Shown piece after piece: positions 35,570 to 45,289 of a stretch of DNA of 64,000 nucleotides. The stretch spans positions 2,237,501 to 2,301,500 of the forward strand of contig JAHQIY010000007.1 in NCBI GenBank assembly GCA_019054805.1, in the 5' to 3' direction. The DNA is from Brachionus manjavacas (taxonomy: Eukaryota > Rotifera > Eurotatoria > Ploima > Brachionidae). Made by a program: the position numbers and the translations under genes. Each line of letters starts with the position of its first letter. Positions within the stretch are counted from its first letter, which is position 1. Under the pieces are notes generated by a model, which saw nothing but the letters and a program-made list of their open reading frames with translations, did not search any database and was not told the DNA's origin.

Positions 35570-35890
35570 CTCTGTCCAACATAATGGATCAAGAGACTCA
35601 AATATAATTCAACTACTAACAATCTTGATTCGACTTTTTGAATTCGGTTAGAGATATGTTGTAGCTGAATAATTCTATTACATTGGTTGTCAGATTGGTG
35701 AAAGAGTATGGAGAGGATTCCAAATCAAGACATATTGACATACTTTAATTCAATATTTTTTTTAATTTAAACTTTTTTCAATTTTTATCTTTTTATTTTA
35801 TATTAATATTTTCTTCTCAGTTTTGATTTGTTTTTTATCTGAAAAAGCTTTAGCTCGACACAGCTTAACAAAAAATAAATAATTTAATTC
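35570..35890 (+). pseudogene. 5'-truncated LINE 3' end
   Basis: Aligns with the 3' end of the LINE copy at 46080-46525. TTGGTTGTCAGATTGGTGAA and the next bases (TCAAATCAAGA region) correspond to TTGGTTGTTAGACTGGTGGA and TCGAATCAAGA there, followed by a similar AT-rich trailer and then CTGAAAAAGCTTTAGCTCGA, a decayed version of the tail hairpin, ending in AAAAAATAAATAA. No frame is open. Confidence 0.75.
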
Positions 35891-36692
35891 AATTTTTAAT
35901 TAGCTAAAATTATATATATCTCAAGCTTTCTTTTATGATTCATTTTTATTTTTGTGCTTTTAATTAACAGACCTAAATTTTTTAAGACTTGAATTTCAAA
36001 AAATTTCCAGGTGACACTATATTTAGTTACTCAAAATTTCGAAACTGATCTATAAGATTCGAATTCTAGAATTAATTGCTTAAAAAATTAGTGTAATTTT
36101 ATTATGAAAAAAATTAACTTTTCTTTAAAGTTTTGCACGATTTTTTTGAACAAAATATTTTATCAGGAAAGATTATTTATTGATATATTTTTGTTTTTGT
36201 TCTTGACTTTTACGATTCATTTTTATTTTTTGCTACACTTTTTCGATTCATTCTTTTTTTGCGCTATACTTTTTCGATTCAATAATATATATTTTTAAGA
36301 AAAAATTAGTTAAATTGTGAAGATTTAATTAATCATTATGTTGTAGAAGATCAACTCGAAACTGTGTTTGACCGAAAAACTGTTTCAAAAAAAAATACTC
36401 ATTAAAAATTAAACATGTTTTATCAAAAAAAGAATATTTATTTTGTATTGTTTTAAAACATAAATTCTTATTTTTCATATTTTTTGAATAAAGTAAAGAA
36501 ATAACTATTGAAAAAGATCTTTTTTTTAATTTAATTTTTAATTTTGTTTTTTTTTTGAAAGATTCAATTTAAAGAGTTCATTTTTGCATTGTTAAGTTTC
36601 TGAAATGACTTTTAAGAAAAATTCATTTTTTTTTCAAATAAATATTTTTAAAAGTATTGTCACAATATCATTCAGTTTTTGTTTGTCTAGAA

Positions 36693-37538
36693 CATACAAT
36701 TAGACTCGAAAAAAACTCGTACTCGCCTAACTCGGAAAATTCGAGTTTATACTCGTACCCTTACTCGGCAAACTCGTAAAACTCGAGTATTTACTCTTGT
36801 AAAAACTCGAAAAAGTCCAAAAACTCGAGTTAAAAATTATGAATTTCACTAGTCAAAATTTTCAATATTTTTTAATAATTTTTATTATAGTTTATTAGTA
36901 AATCAAAATTTAATATCAAATCTATTTGAAAATATCTAATTTTCTATGAAAGCCGCCGAAGCTGGAATCGAGAAAAGAATTAAAGCAACTTGTCTTAGTC
37001 TTGGAAATCTTTCAACATACTCACTCCAAAATGACTTAGTACACTTTCCAGTAACAGTTTGATAAAATTAAAATTTAAAAAATCGGTTCTTTCTTTTTTA
37101 ATCTCTTCTTGCAAAATAAATCTCGCAACTTTTTCATGAGACTCATAATTTTTTGACTTTGTTAGCAAAGCCATTAATGATCTGTTTTCGTTTCTGGCTG
37201 ATGATGTAGAAACTTTGATTGAAAAAATTTTGATTCGTGTTAATGTTGATTTATTGGAAAACAAAGCGAAATAAAAAAAATTATTAAAATTAGTTATTTT
37301 TAAATAGATTTGTATTAAATTTTGATTTACAATAAACTATAATAAAAATTATTAAAAAATATAACAAAAAAATTTTGACTAGTGAAATTCATAATTTTTA
37401 ACTCGAGTTTTTGGACTTTTTCGAGTTTTTACAAGAGTAAATACTCGAGTTTTACGAGTTTGCCGAGTAAGGGTACGAGTATAAACTCGAATTTTCCGAG
37501 TTAGACGAGTTCGAGTTTTTTTCGAGTATAATTGTATG
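36693..37538. mobile_element. hAT-like element, 846 bp, exact 8-bp TSD
   Basis: Exact duplication GTCTAGAA at 36685-36692 and 37539-37546. Ends CATACAATTA and TAATTGTATG. Terminal inverted repeats run for about 240 bp and are packed with ACTCG/CGAGT words (ACTCGAAAAAAACTCG, GTTTATACTCGTACCCTTACTCGGCAAACTCG). The 8-bp duplication fits hAT-type insertion. The central 300 bp hold one open frame on the minus strand (37264-36995, 89 residues, including YESHEKVARFILQEEIKKE), which I cannot match to a known transposase domain; it may be a remnant of one or a chance frame. Confidence 0.88.
36995..37264 (-). CDS. unidentified 89-residue frame within the hAT-like element
   Basis: The only frame between the long inverted repeats. 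Charged and helical in character, and its composition is less biased than chance frames nearby. No signal peptide, membrane segment or zinc motif. If it is coding it belongs to the element. Its start codon may not be the real one, and no splice sites extend it. A hAT transposase of normal size would be several hundred residues, so at most a fragment remains. Confidence 0.3.
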   Translation of the reverse strand: MFSNKSTLTRIKIFSIKVSTSSARNENRSLMALLTKSKNYESHEKVARFILQEEIKKERTDFLNFNFIKLLLESVLSHFGVSMLKDFQD

Positions 37539-37546
37539 GTCTAGAA

Positions 37547-38178
37547 GTATCCTGTGAAATCAAACCATTGAGTGAATAAATTTTTATTCAAATTAAAAAA
37601 AAAAAAAGCTTTTTTTAAAAAAAGGTTGATTATCTTTAAGGTTTAAACAGGAAAAATCAAGACATGTCTAAATTCAGGAAAAAAAAAAAAAGATTAAATA
37701 TTGCTTAGACAATTACTGTAAAATATATAAGAAAAATATTAACTTTTCTTAAAATTTTGCAGGATTATTTTAAGTTGTTTTTGTTGATTATTGTTGTTCA
37801 AATGATATATTTTTTATTTTTATTGGTTTCTGTATCGAGCCAAAGCTTCTTAGAATAAAATACAAAATTAAAAAAAAAAGTTAAATAAGCTAACTAAAAT
37901 AAAAATAAATAAAAAGTTTTTCGTGGAATTTAGCTTTAAAAAAAAAGAGAGGATTTATAATAATTAAATGTTTGTTTATTTCTCTTTTTAATTGATGAAG
38001 ATTTTATTTCTATTACACGTGCTTATAAGTAATTTTTTACTTTTCAAAGTGAAAAATATAAGCAGATTAATTACTGAATAATTTTATAAAATGTTTTTAT
38101 TTGATTAGAGTTTCTTAAAAGATACTTTATAAAAAATTCTATAATTTGACCTATTTTGAGGAAAAAATTGAGATATTT
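37547..38178. other. intergenic with a degenerate LINE tail
   Basis: Featureless apart from the minus-strand LINE tail at 37815-37855 and a stretch near 37738 (ATTAACTTTTCTTAAAATTTTGCAGGATT) that resembles 36106-36140. Confidence 0.4.
37815..37855 (-). repeat. LINE 3'-tail module, minus strand
   Basis: Minus strand: AAGAAGCTTTGGCTCGATACAG then AAACCAATAAAAATAAA, which matches the tail at 46474-46525 in order and spacing (GGAGCTTTTGCTCGGTACAG, AAACAAATAAATAAA). Confidence 0.55.
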
Positions 38179-38804
38179 GGCATTTGTCTGATATGTGAAC
38201 TGAAAATTATGTGCACTTTCTTAAAGTTGATAGGTGAACTAAGACAAAAAAAACGTGAACTGATCAATTAATACGTGAACTTTATTGAAAATTAAGGTGT
38301 TAGTTAGGTAATTTAGAAAAAAAAAAGTATTTCATTTTTTTTTATGAGACCGACTTATATGTATTTTTAGACCCCGCTCATTCGAACAATATTTCTCTTT
38401 CCCCAACTGACTACACAATTCACATAAAATACCACTTGTATTGACTACTTTATTTTTGTTCAAAGGAACATTTACAGACTGCACAGCTTCATTACTCGGC
38501 TTTGGAGTTTCATAAGAAACTTTCTCAATGGCCAAAGCATTCCTTTTGACTTTTTTAAAGACACATTTTCTAGACGGGCATTTAAATCATTCGTTTTTTC
38601 CAACATTTTGGTGAACATTGTCTAGTTCATCGAAGCACAAATTAGAGTTCATTATAAAAACAACAGAAGAGACTAAATTTGTTTGTTTCTTTTTTCAAAT
38701 AAATTAAAATTATGTGTACTGAAAAGATCACACTTTTTCGTGCACTATTATTCGAGAGAGTGCACATAATTTGTGATCTATAATGCACATATCAGACATA
38801 TGCC
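38179..38804. mobile_element. DNA element with 8-bp TSD carrying a zinc-finger frame
   Basis: Ends GGCATTTGTCTGATATGTG and, on the other strand, GGCATATGTCTGATATGTG, followed on both sides by AATTATGTGCACT. Flanks AGATATTT (38171-38178) and TGATATTC (38805-38812) match at 6 of 8 bases. It contains the minus-strand zinc-finger frame at 38332-38652. GTGAACT/GTGCACT words recur inside both arms. Superfamily hAT is suggested by TSD length only. Confidence 0.7.
38332..38652 (-). pseudogene. zinc-finger frame with one internal stop, LINE-like
   Basis: From ATG at 38652 a single frame runs to 38332 with one TGA in the middle (22 codons in). It encodes FKCPSRKCVFKKVKRNALAI after the stop and ends CELCSQLGKEKYCSNERGLK then IHISRSHKKK. 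The pattern C-x2-C...GLKIH-x4-H is the C2H2 finger found at the N terminus of several LINE proteins. A similar finger (CPECDNYFERRGFKIHMTRN) precedes RT sequence at 45390-45444. Probably captured LINE sequence inside a DNA element. Confidence 0.6.
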
Positions 38805-39229
38805 TGATATTCATATAGAGAAAAGAATCTCTACATTTCTCTAAATTCTCGGTAAATTACTATTTTGTTCTTTACAGGGATCCCAGTCAAATTTTTTTAC
38901 AGGTATTTTGTAGTTTCTTTAAAAATCTCTTTAATAATTATCTCTTTAAATAGAGATATTCTAGAGTTAAACACTTCCAACCCAAAGCCAGATTTTCCAA
39001 AAAAAATGGTAAATAAAAATGAAATTTTGCTAGTTATTTTAAGAAACTTATTTCTAATCAATGGACAAGAATGCTTTTTCGTAAAATTTTGCTTTTTTTA
39101 AAAATTATCCTTAAAATTGATGATAGAATTTTGAAGAAGTAAGTGATTTTTCTTTTAATTTTTCTTTTTCCTTAAAGTCTCTGGTTTAGATCTCGTTAGT
39201 TTTAACTTTATTCAAATTCAAGAATAATG

Positions 39230-39752
39230 CAGACTTGTTTTTAAGTTACATGTCTAAAGTCTAGTCAAGTTAATGTCTTAAAAATTTTATTTTTTTTTGA
39301 CAAAATTATGAAGAAATTATATCAAATTTTTATTTTAATTTTAATTTGATAGATCAGGCTTTATATCATAAAATTTATATGGTCTATGGTTGTCTAATGC
39401 ATATAGATTTATCATATTTCATTTCTTTTCTTGCAATTTTAGCATTATAGTCTTCACATTCATTGAATGGAAACAAAATCTCACGACCATGTTAAGCAAT
39501 GATAAATGACTGGAAAAAATATTTTTACAGTAGTTGAGAATTAGGGAGAAATTTTTGTGATCTTCCATTAAATATAATTTTCCTAGAACAATTACTGTAC
39601 GAAAATGGAAATTCAGAATAATTTACTTGATGAATTTGTCAAAAAAAAATAAGTCATTGACTTGATGTAAAAAAAAAACTTTAAGTCAAGTCATAATTTT
39701 GACTTAAATTTTTGTCACTAAGACTCAAAACTGTGACTTAAAAACAAGTCTG
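39230..39752. mobile_element. hAT-like element related to 18464-18743
   Basis: Ends CAGACTTGTTTTTAAGTTAC and, on the other strand, CAGACTTGTTTTTAAGTCAC, the same terminal repeat as the 280-bp element at 18464. Flanks GAATAATG (39222-39229) and GATTAAAG (39753-39760) match at 6 of 8 bases. At 523 bp it is nearly twice as long as the other copy and its interior differs, so the two share termini but not bodies. No open frame. Confidence 0.75.
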
Positions 39753-40264
39753 GATTAAAGCCATGCAGAAAAATTAACTTTTTTTACTCCATTTGCCTAA
39801 TTGAATCTATGTGAGTATATTTGGTCTGGATCCTAATAATTTTTTCCTTTATTAGCTATTTAAACAAATTAAAAGTAAAATCCTAGGTGTGAAGCTTTCT
39901 TTTTGGGGAATGGGTGTGTTAGATGAGAAGAGATGATCTAAAGATATAGAAAATAAACTAAAAAAAATTATTTATTTATAAAAATATTTTAACAAAAATG
40001 AGCTTCATAAACTTTAATAATGAAACAAAAAATGTTTTACTAAACTCAACAAATAAAAATTTAAATATTTTTTATCACTAAATTAAATTTTTTTAAAGGA
40101 TCTTGTGATTTTTACATGATTTTGAGCTTCAAAAAAATTGAATTTTCAAGGACTAAAATAGTAAAGATGAAAATCATGATCACCAAAGCTGCTATAAAGC
40201 TATATATTCCGATTAAAATGGTATTATTCGTTTTATTTATAATTTAAAGAAAATAAATATAGTA
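39753..40264. other. intergenic
   Basis: AT-rich; nothing supported. Confidence 0.4.
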
Positions 40265-41240
40265 ACATGGCCTAACCGGGTGACCTATTTTTTTTATTTT
40301 TTGTCTATCGACACAGTTTTGCATAAAAATGCGAAATTCGTTCACCCAATTAGACCGAAATTTTCGGGTCAACCCATTAGTACATGGGGTTAATAGGGTG
40401 AGGGGCAATTAGGTTAATGGGGTTAACCCATTTGCCCCATTTTTTTGTACAGTTACCCCGAAAATTCACCCGGTTAGCCGAATTTTAACCCAATTACCCC
40501 GTTTTTTCACCCGGTTGCCCCGTTTTTTCAACTATTTAACCCTACTTTCTAAAACAAAAGAAAAAATTAATTATATTTTAGTTGCTTTTTTAAAAAAAAA
40601 TAGAGTTTTTTTACAAAAATTTATTTGAAATTTCAAAAATCTTAACAAAAATAAATTATCGTAACGGGAACAAATTTTAACAAATTTTGAGTTTTTATAC
40701 ATTAACGAAGCTTAATTTAAATTATTTTAAATATTTTAAAGAATAATAACTTTTTTAAACAAATTTTTAATTTTTACATTTTGCACATAAAAATTCCATA
40801 GTTTTATCTTTTTTATTCTCTATTGGTAAACAATTATAGCACGACCAACTGGTACAACTTTCACATGTTAGCCAACTATTTTTGCTAGAATTACCTAAAT
40901 CGAAGTTAATTTTACAAATATAATAGAATTATCAACTATTTCATTTTGCTTTTTTTATTAACACTCCTAGTTGTTAGACTTTCTAAATTCTCGTTTTTTT
41001 TATCAATTTTTTTTCTTTTTTTACTGTTTTTTTCTTCAGTTTGTGCACGTGCGTCATCTTCAGTTAAAGATTGAGCATAGTCTCTTTTCAATTTTTTTCT
41101 CTTTTCATTTACTTTTTTATTTTGAGAAAAAATTAATTTCGGGTAAATGGGTTAAACAGGTGAATTTGCCGGTTAACCGGGTGAGTTTTTGGCATAAATA
41201 GGTGATACCCCATTAACCCCTTTGCCACTGAAATTCACAC
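40265..41240. mobile_element. decayed DNA transposon with ACCCGGTTAA-rich ends
   Basis: Both ends are dense in variants of ACCCGGTTA, GGGGTTAATGGGGTTAACCC and CCCATTTGCCCC (40270-40560 and 41140-41235), mostly in inverted orientation, so they look like degenerate, internally repetitive terminal repeats. Between them the minus strand has a decayed protein-coding stretch (40768-41130). Similar words recur weakly to 41600. No target-site duplication could be fixed. Confidence 0.5.
40768..41130 (-). pseudogene. remnant protein end with basic region and PHD-like zinc motif
   Basis: Minus strand. One frame reads KRDYAQSLTEDDARAQTEEK, then a run rich in Lys/Arg to KKSKMK and stop. A shifted frame continues immediately with DNSIIFVKINFDLGNSSKNS, then WLTCESCTSWSCYNC and, after a gap, FLCAKCK and stop (40770-40768). 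The spacing W-x2-C-x2-C-x2-W-x-C-x2-C ... C-x2-C resembles the half PHD-type zinc finger found at the C terminus of some DDE transposases, with Cys where His is usual. A frameshift or a lost intron joins the two parts. Its place between repeat-rich ends suggests transposase, but this is inference. Confidence 0.5.
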
Positions 41241-42039
41241 CAAAAAAGAACTCATGTTATTTTTTTATCAATCTTATTCAAATTTTAGGGTGACGTTCTT
41301 GATTCTCTTTGGAACTTATGGGCTAAATAGGTAATTTGGAATAAATAAAATTCACCAGCTTTGACCAATTCTCCCAAATACATAATTTGTTCCAAAATCA
41401 CCCCTTTTGACAAAATTAATTTTTGAGTCTAAATTTGGAGGCTAAGATAAAATAATCAATGAAAAAAGGATCGTTTTTTATAAATTTTGGCTCCTGAAAA
41501 ATATAAAAAATATAAAATCTTAGGAAAATTTATTAGTTTTCAGCTAGAAAAAAACGAAATTTAAAAGTTGTCACCCCATTCACACATTAAATAATTGCCC
41601 CATCTTACTATAAGCAATTTGAATAAAGACTTATTTAATTTTTTTGATAAAGACTAACCAATTATTAAAAATTGTAAGCAGATGATATTGGCAAAATGGT
41701 TTTTTTTATCACCAGAAATTAATTTGCAATAATTTTTTTCTGATACTAGTTAAATTACTAGTTTTGACGTCTAAACAGTACATTAATTTATTTTTAAATT
41801 AAAATATCTGAAAATAAACAAATAAACAAAAAACTAAACATTTTCAAGAAAACTTTAAAAAAATTAAGAATATTAAAAAGAAGAGTTGCATAAGAGTCAC
41901 AAGTCTTAAATAAACTCAAATACCGAACTTGGACTTTAATTTTAGTAACCTTGACTTAAATTAGGCCGTCAAAATAATTAAGAGGAACGGTAAAATGAGC
42001 GGGCACATAAATTTTTTAAATCAACTTAAATCAATTTAT
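41241..42039. other. intergenic
   Basis: AT-rich with scattered CACCCC words (41394, 41571) that may belong to the decayed element to the left. No gene supported. Confidence 0.4.
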
Positions 42040-42790
42040 ATCAGATAGAAGACAGAGAGTAGTTCTGGGACAAAACGAATCAGAATGGAAGCAAGTTCTA
42101 AACGGAGTTCCTCAGGGGTCGGTTCTTGGACCTTTATTTTTCGTAATATTTATAAACGAGACCTTGGAATCATCTTATCGGATAATCTGAAGTGGAATAA
42201 TCATATCAGTCAAGCTGTGGCAAAAGCTAATGCAATACTTGTTATGCTTAAACGAACATTCACCTACTGGAATGTCAATACATTCAGAACACTGTACACA
42301 ACATATGTGAGACCTCATCTTGAATACGCGGCACCAGTCTGGAACCCGTACAAGAAGAAAGAAATAAATATGATCGAAAAGGTACAACGAAGGGCAACAA
42401 AATTAGTACCGGGTTCGAAAAAATTTGACTTTGAGACATGACTTGGGAAAATTGGTTTGACAACACTACAGAAAAGAAGAGAAAGGGGTGATCTGATTCA
42501 ATTTTGCATCGAATATTAGAGGACACAAACAAAGACTTGAGAGACAATTAACAAGAAACTGTGAACAAAGGCATAATTTCTTTGTAAACCGTATTGTACC
42601 AAATTGGAATAACTTATCAAGTCAAACAGTTGAAGCCAAGACAAAAAATCATTTTAAAAATCTTTAGGACTCTAACGGGACATAAATTTAAAGAAAGCTG
42701 ATAAAGTATGGTCGTGCGACTCATACTCCAACAAGTTAAAAATTGTAGCAGCTCATTATTATTATTATTATTATATTTATTTTATTTTAT
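42040..42790 (+). pseudogene. LINE copy with precise loss of the RT catalytic core
   Basis: Reads EWKQVLNGVPQGSVLGPLFF then VIFINE and, without interruption, LGIILSDNLKWNNHISQAVA, TLYTTYVRPHLEYAAPVWNP and IEKVQRRATK. In CR1/Jockey-type RTs about 80 residues including the YADD box lie between IND and LGI. Here they are missing, so the copy is internally deleted, with frames on each side of the joint still readable. Later stops (from 42439) end the frame. The 3' end is an (ATT)n tract at about 42757-42775. Confidence 0.85.
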
Positions 42791-42837
42791 AACGATCGAA
42801 TTGAAATGATTCAATTCGAATTAATGGCTAAGGAACT

Positions 42838-42985
42838 TTGCTTAATCCGAAAATATATGTCTGCAAAAAATGTAATCGCACACTTGATTGTAATACTTTT
42901 TAATGGCGTGCAAAATGCAGAAAATTGTAGATAATTTTGCAGACATATTTTACTGCATTAAGGAAATTTGCTTATAATTAAGCAT
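42838..42985. repeat. small imperfect inverted/direct repeat cluster
   Basis: TAAGGAACTTTGCTTA and TAAGGAAATTTGCTTA are direct copies at the two ends, and ATATGTCTGCAAAA and TTTTGCAGACATAT are inverted inside. It could be a tiny MITE next to the LINE (ATT)n tail. No duplication of target is clear. Confidence 0.4.
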
Positions 42986-43483
42986 CTTACAGAACTAAAT
43001 TATCTTTTTTAATAGATAAATTATTTAAATTTTCTGAATTGAAACAAACTTCACAACCCCAATTTCTAAGAAAATCCTCTATAGTTATTCGAATTTATAT
43101 GGACTTATGTTTTAAATAAAAATTAAAATTACCCGGGAAACAAAGCAAGTTAGTCGTTTTGAGTAAAGGAGACATCACACGTACTTACAAATTTACAATA
43201 TGAGAATAGTAAAAATTGTTTTTTCTTAACTATTTTATATTTTTCATCAAAATTTATTGTAATTTTGTATTTTTATTCTATATTTGCTAAAAAGTTGAAT
43301 TCAAATTTATTTATTAAATTGAACAATTTATAAGAATTATTTATTCAAAAAAGCTTGTTGCAAATCAAAATTTAACTTAATTATTCTCTAAATTTAATAT
43401 ATTTTTTGTTTTTTGCTAATTTAAACGAAAGAAAAAATCCTCAATTGAAAGATTTACAGCAATGGTCTGATACAAGGGTTTGA

Positions 43484-43772
43484 CGATATTTTACGTATAT
43501 TAACTTTTTTTAGGTAAAAATGTAATTTTACGATAAATCTCGTAAAAAAACTTTTTTAAAATACGATAATTAACAATTTAATAACGTTTTTTAATGTTAA
43601 TTTACGTAAAATTACCGATTTTAAAAAATGACATATTTAAAATTATTATTAGACTGTATTAAAAAATAAATGTTGCAAATAATGCTTTGGAATGCTTTGG
43701 CAGTGCGCTAGTCTGTACCAAAAGCCCTAGTTGCGCTACTACGAAATTTATCGTAAAATATCGTTTAATCCT
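43484..43772. repeat. probable MITE with ACGATATTTTACG ends
   Basis: Ends AGGGTTTGACGATATTTTACG and, on the other strand, AGGATTAAACGATATTTTACG. The interior is rich in TTTACGTAAAATTACC words, and similar words recur at 30405-30600, so a second degenerate copy may lie there. Target duplication is not visible. No open frame. Confidence 0.5.
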
Positions 43773-43950
43773 CGTGGCAAATCATTTCTGCTTACAAATT
43801 TTCTTTTATTCAGAAGAGATGTATTGGTCTTTCAAAATCTGATTTGATCGTTAATACTTGTTTTCTTTACCATGACCAAAATTTGGTTTGCTTCGTAGGC
43901 TGCTTTCTGGAAACGATTTTCCTACATTAAATCATTAGATATAACAATTC

Positions 43951-44960
43951 TTAGATCACACTCACACTGGTCCCTTCTAGTTCATGCAATCCATTGACTC
44001 CATTACCAAGATTCATCCTGTATTTCTTGTGTAGATTCTTCTTTCCAAAATGCATTACTTGGTATTTCTTAGCATTAAAGCTCTTTTTGTTCGATGGATT
44101 AACCATAAATCTATTGCATTCATTCAAAAGTTTTGCCGATTTAAGAGTGGTGTTATATTCTTTCACACCAGCGCTCAGGAGCCCCTCTTGTCGTGAAAGA
44201 TTTGATGAATAAAAGAAAGAGTGGAATAGCTAAATGAGCTTCGACTCTTTTTGATAAAATACCAGGCACATTGTCCACATCAACAGCTTTGTTCTCATTC
44301 AGATCTTGAAGTTTTTTTCTCACTCTGCCAATTGAGAACACAACATAAGGATCAAAGATTAGCATTCCTTGGCAATTTTATATAAAATCTTTTGCACCAA
44401 GCTTAATTGCTTTATCTACTTCTCTTCTTGCTGTCTTATATTTTGCCATTACTAATGACTTTCCACTTGAAGATATTAATTGACGCCAAAGTGTGTTTTA
44501 ATGACGAATTTTTGATTTCAACTCAAGCGTGAGGCATGGTTCATCTTTATGGAATACGGCTTTTTGAACAGAACATATTTTTCACTCATATTTCATTAAA
44601 AAAATTCAAACACCGGGTCGACCGACTTATCGCCAAGACAATTGTGCCAATCGAATTTATAGAACTCATTTATCATTATATCAAATCGACCTTTTTTTTA
44701 AATGCTAATTTTCTAGTGTCAAATGATTATTTCCCTTTAGTGCTATTTGTCCTGTTAAAAAATAGTGACCACTTTTTGACCCAAAATTGGTCGCATATTT
44801 TCAAATATTCGATCCTGACAGTCTGTGATAATTAAATCAAGAGTATTCACGAAGTTCGAACGTTGCCATGTTGAAAAAAGATCATTAAAATTAGTTAGGA
44901 ATTGTTGTGCCGATCGATCATTTTTAGAATTTAACGCTTTGGGTGATAAAATTTCCTGAT
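43951..44960 (-). pseudogene. LINE copy: endonuclease end, RT start, then internal deletion
   Basis: Minus strand from 44860: LDLIITDCQDRIFENMRPIL (end of endonuclease), KYKTARREVDKAIKLGAKDF, then VRKKLQDLNENKAVDVDNVP and LAIPLFLLFIKSFTTRGAPE (start of RT fingers). The frame then jumps directly to FNAKKYQVMHFGKKNLHKKY (after the palm), so the RT catalytic core is absent. Several stops and shifts show long decay. The 3' third is missing too. Confidence 0.8.
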
Positions 44961-44962
44961 TT

Positions 44963-45025
44963 GAATTTTTTTACACTTGAAATTTTATGGTTTTTTTTTA
45001 CATTTGAAATTTTATGGTTTTAACT
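44963..45025 (+). repeat. short tandem duplication
   Basis: Two adjacent copies of TTTTACACTTGAAATTTTATGG/TTTTACATTTGAAATTTTATGG, 31 bp apart. Probably replication slippage at the T-runs. Confidence 0.6.
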
Positions 45026-45289
45026 CTTTAAAAAAAGTTTTGGTTCAACTAAGTCTTGTTTTGTGCTCCAAGAATTAAAATTCTTCAATTGAAACCAAAA
45101 TATCAAATTTTTTTCTTTTAAAATTTTAAACAAAATATGAAATAGATGTTTTAATCTAAAATAAAAAAAGGGCTGGTCTTGCAAATTTTTTATTTATTTC
45201 TTATATTTTATTACTGAATTATTTTTAAACATATTTAAAGCTAAATATGGCTTACTTCATATGAAAAAATGGGGTCTATTGTACTAGGT

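Noticed and set aside
40265-40560. Telomere-like repeat array
   Set aside because: The GGGTTAA/TTAACCC words are irregular, inverted and interrupted, not a tandem TTAGGG-type array; they behave like transposon ends.
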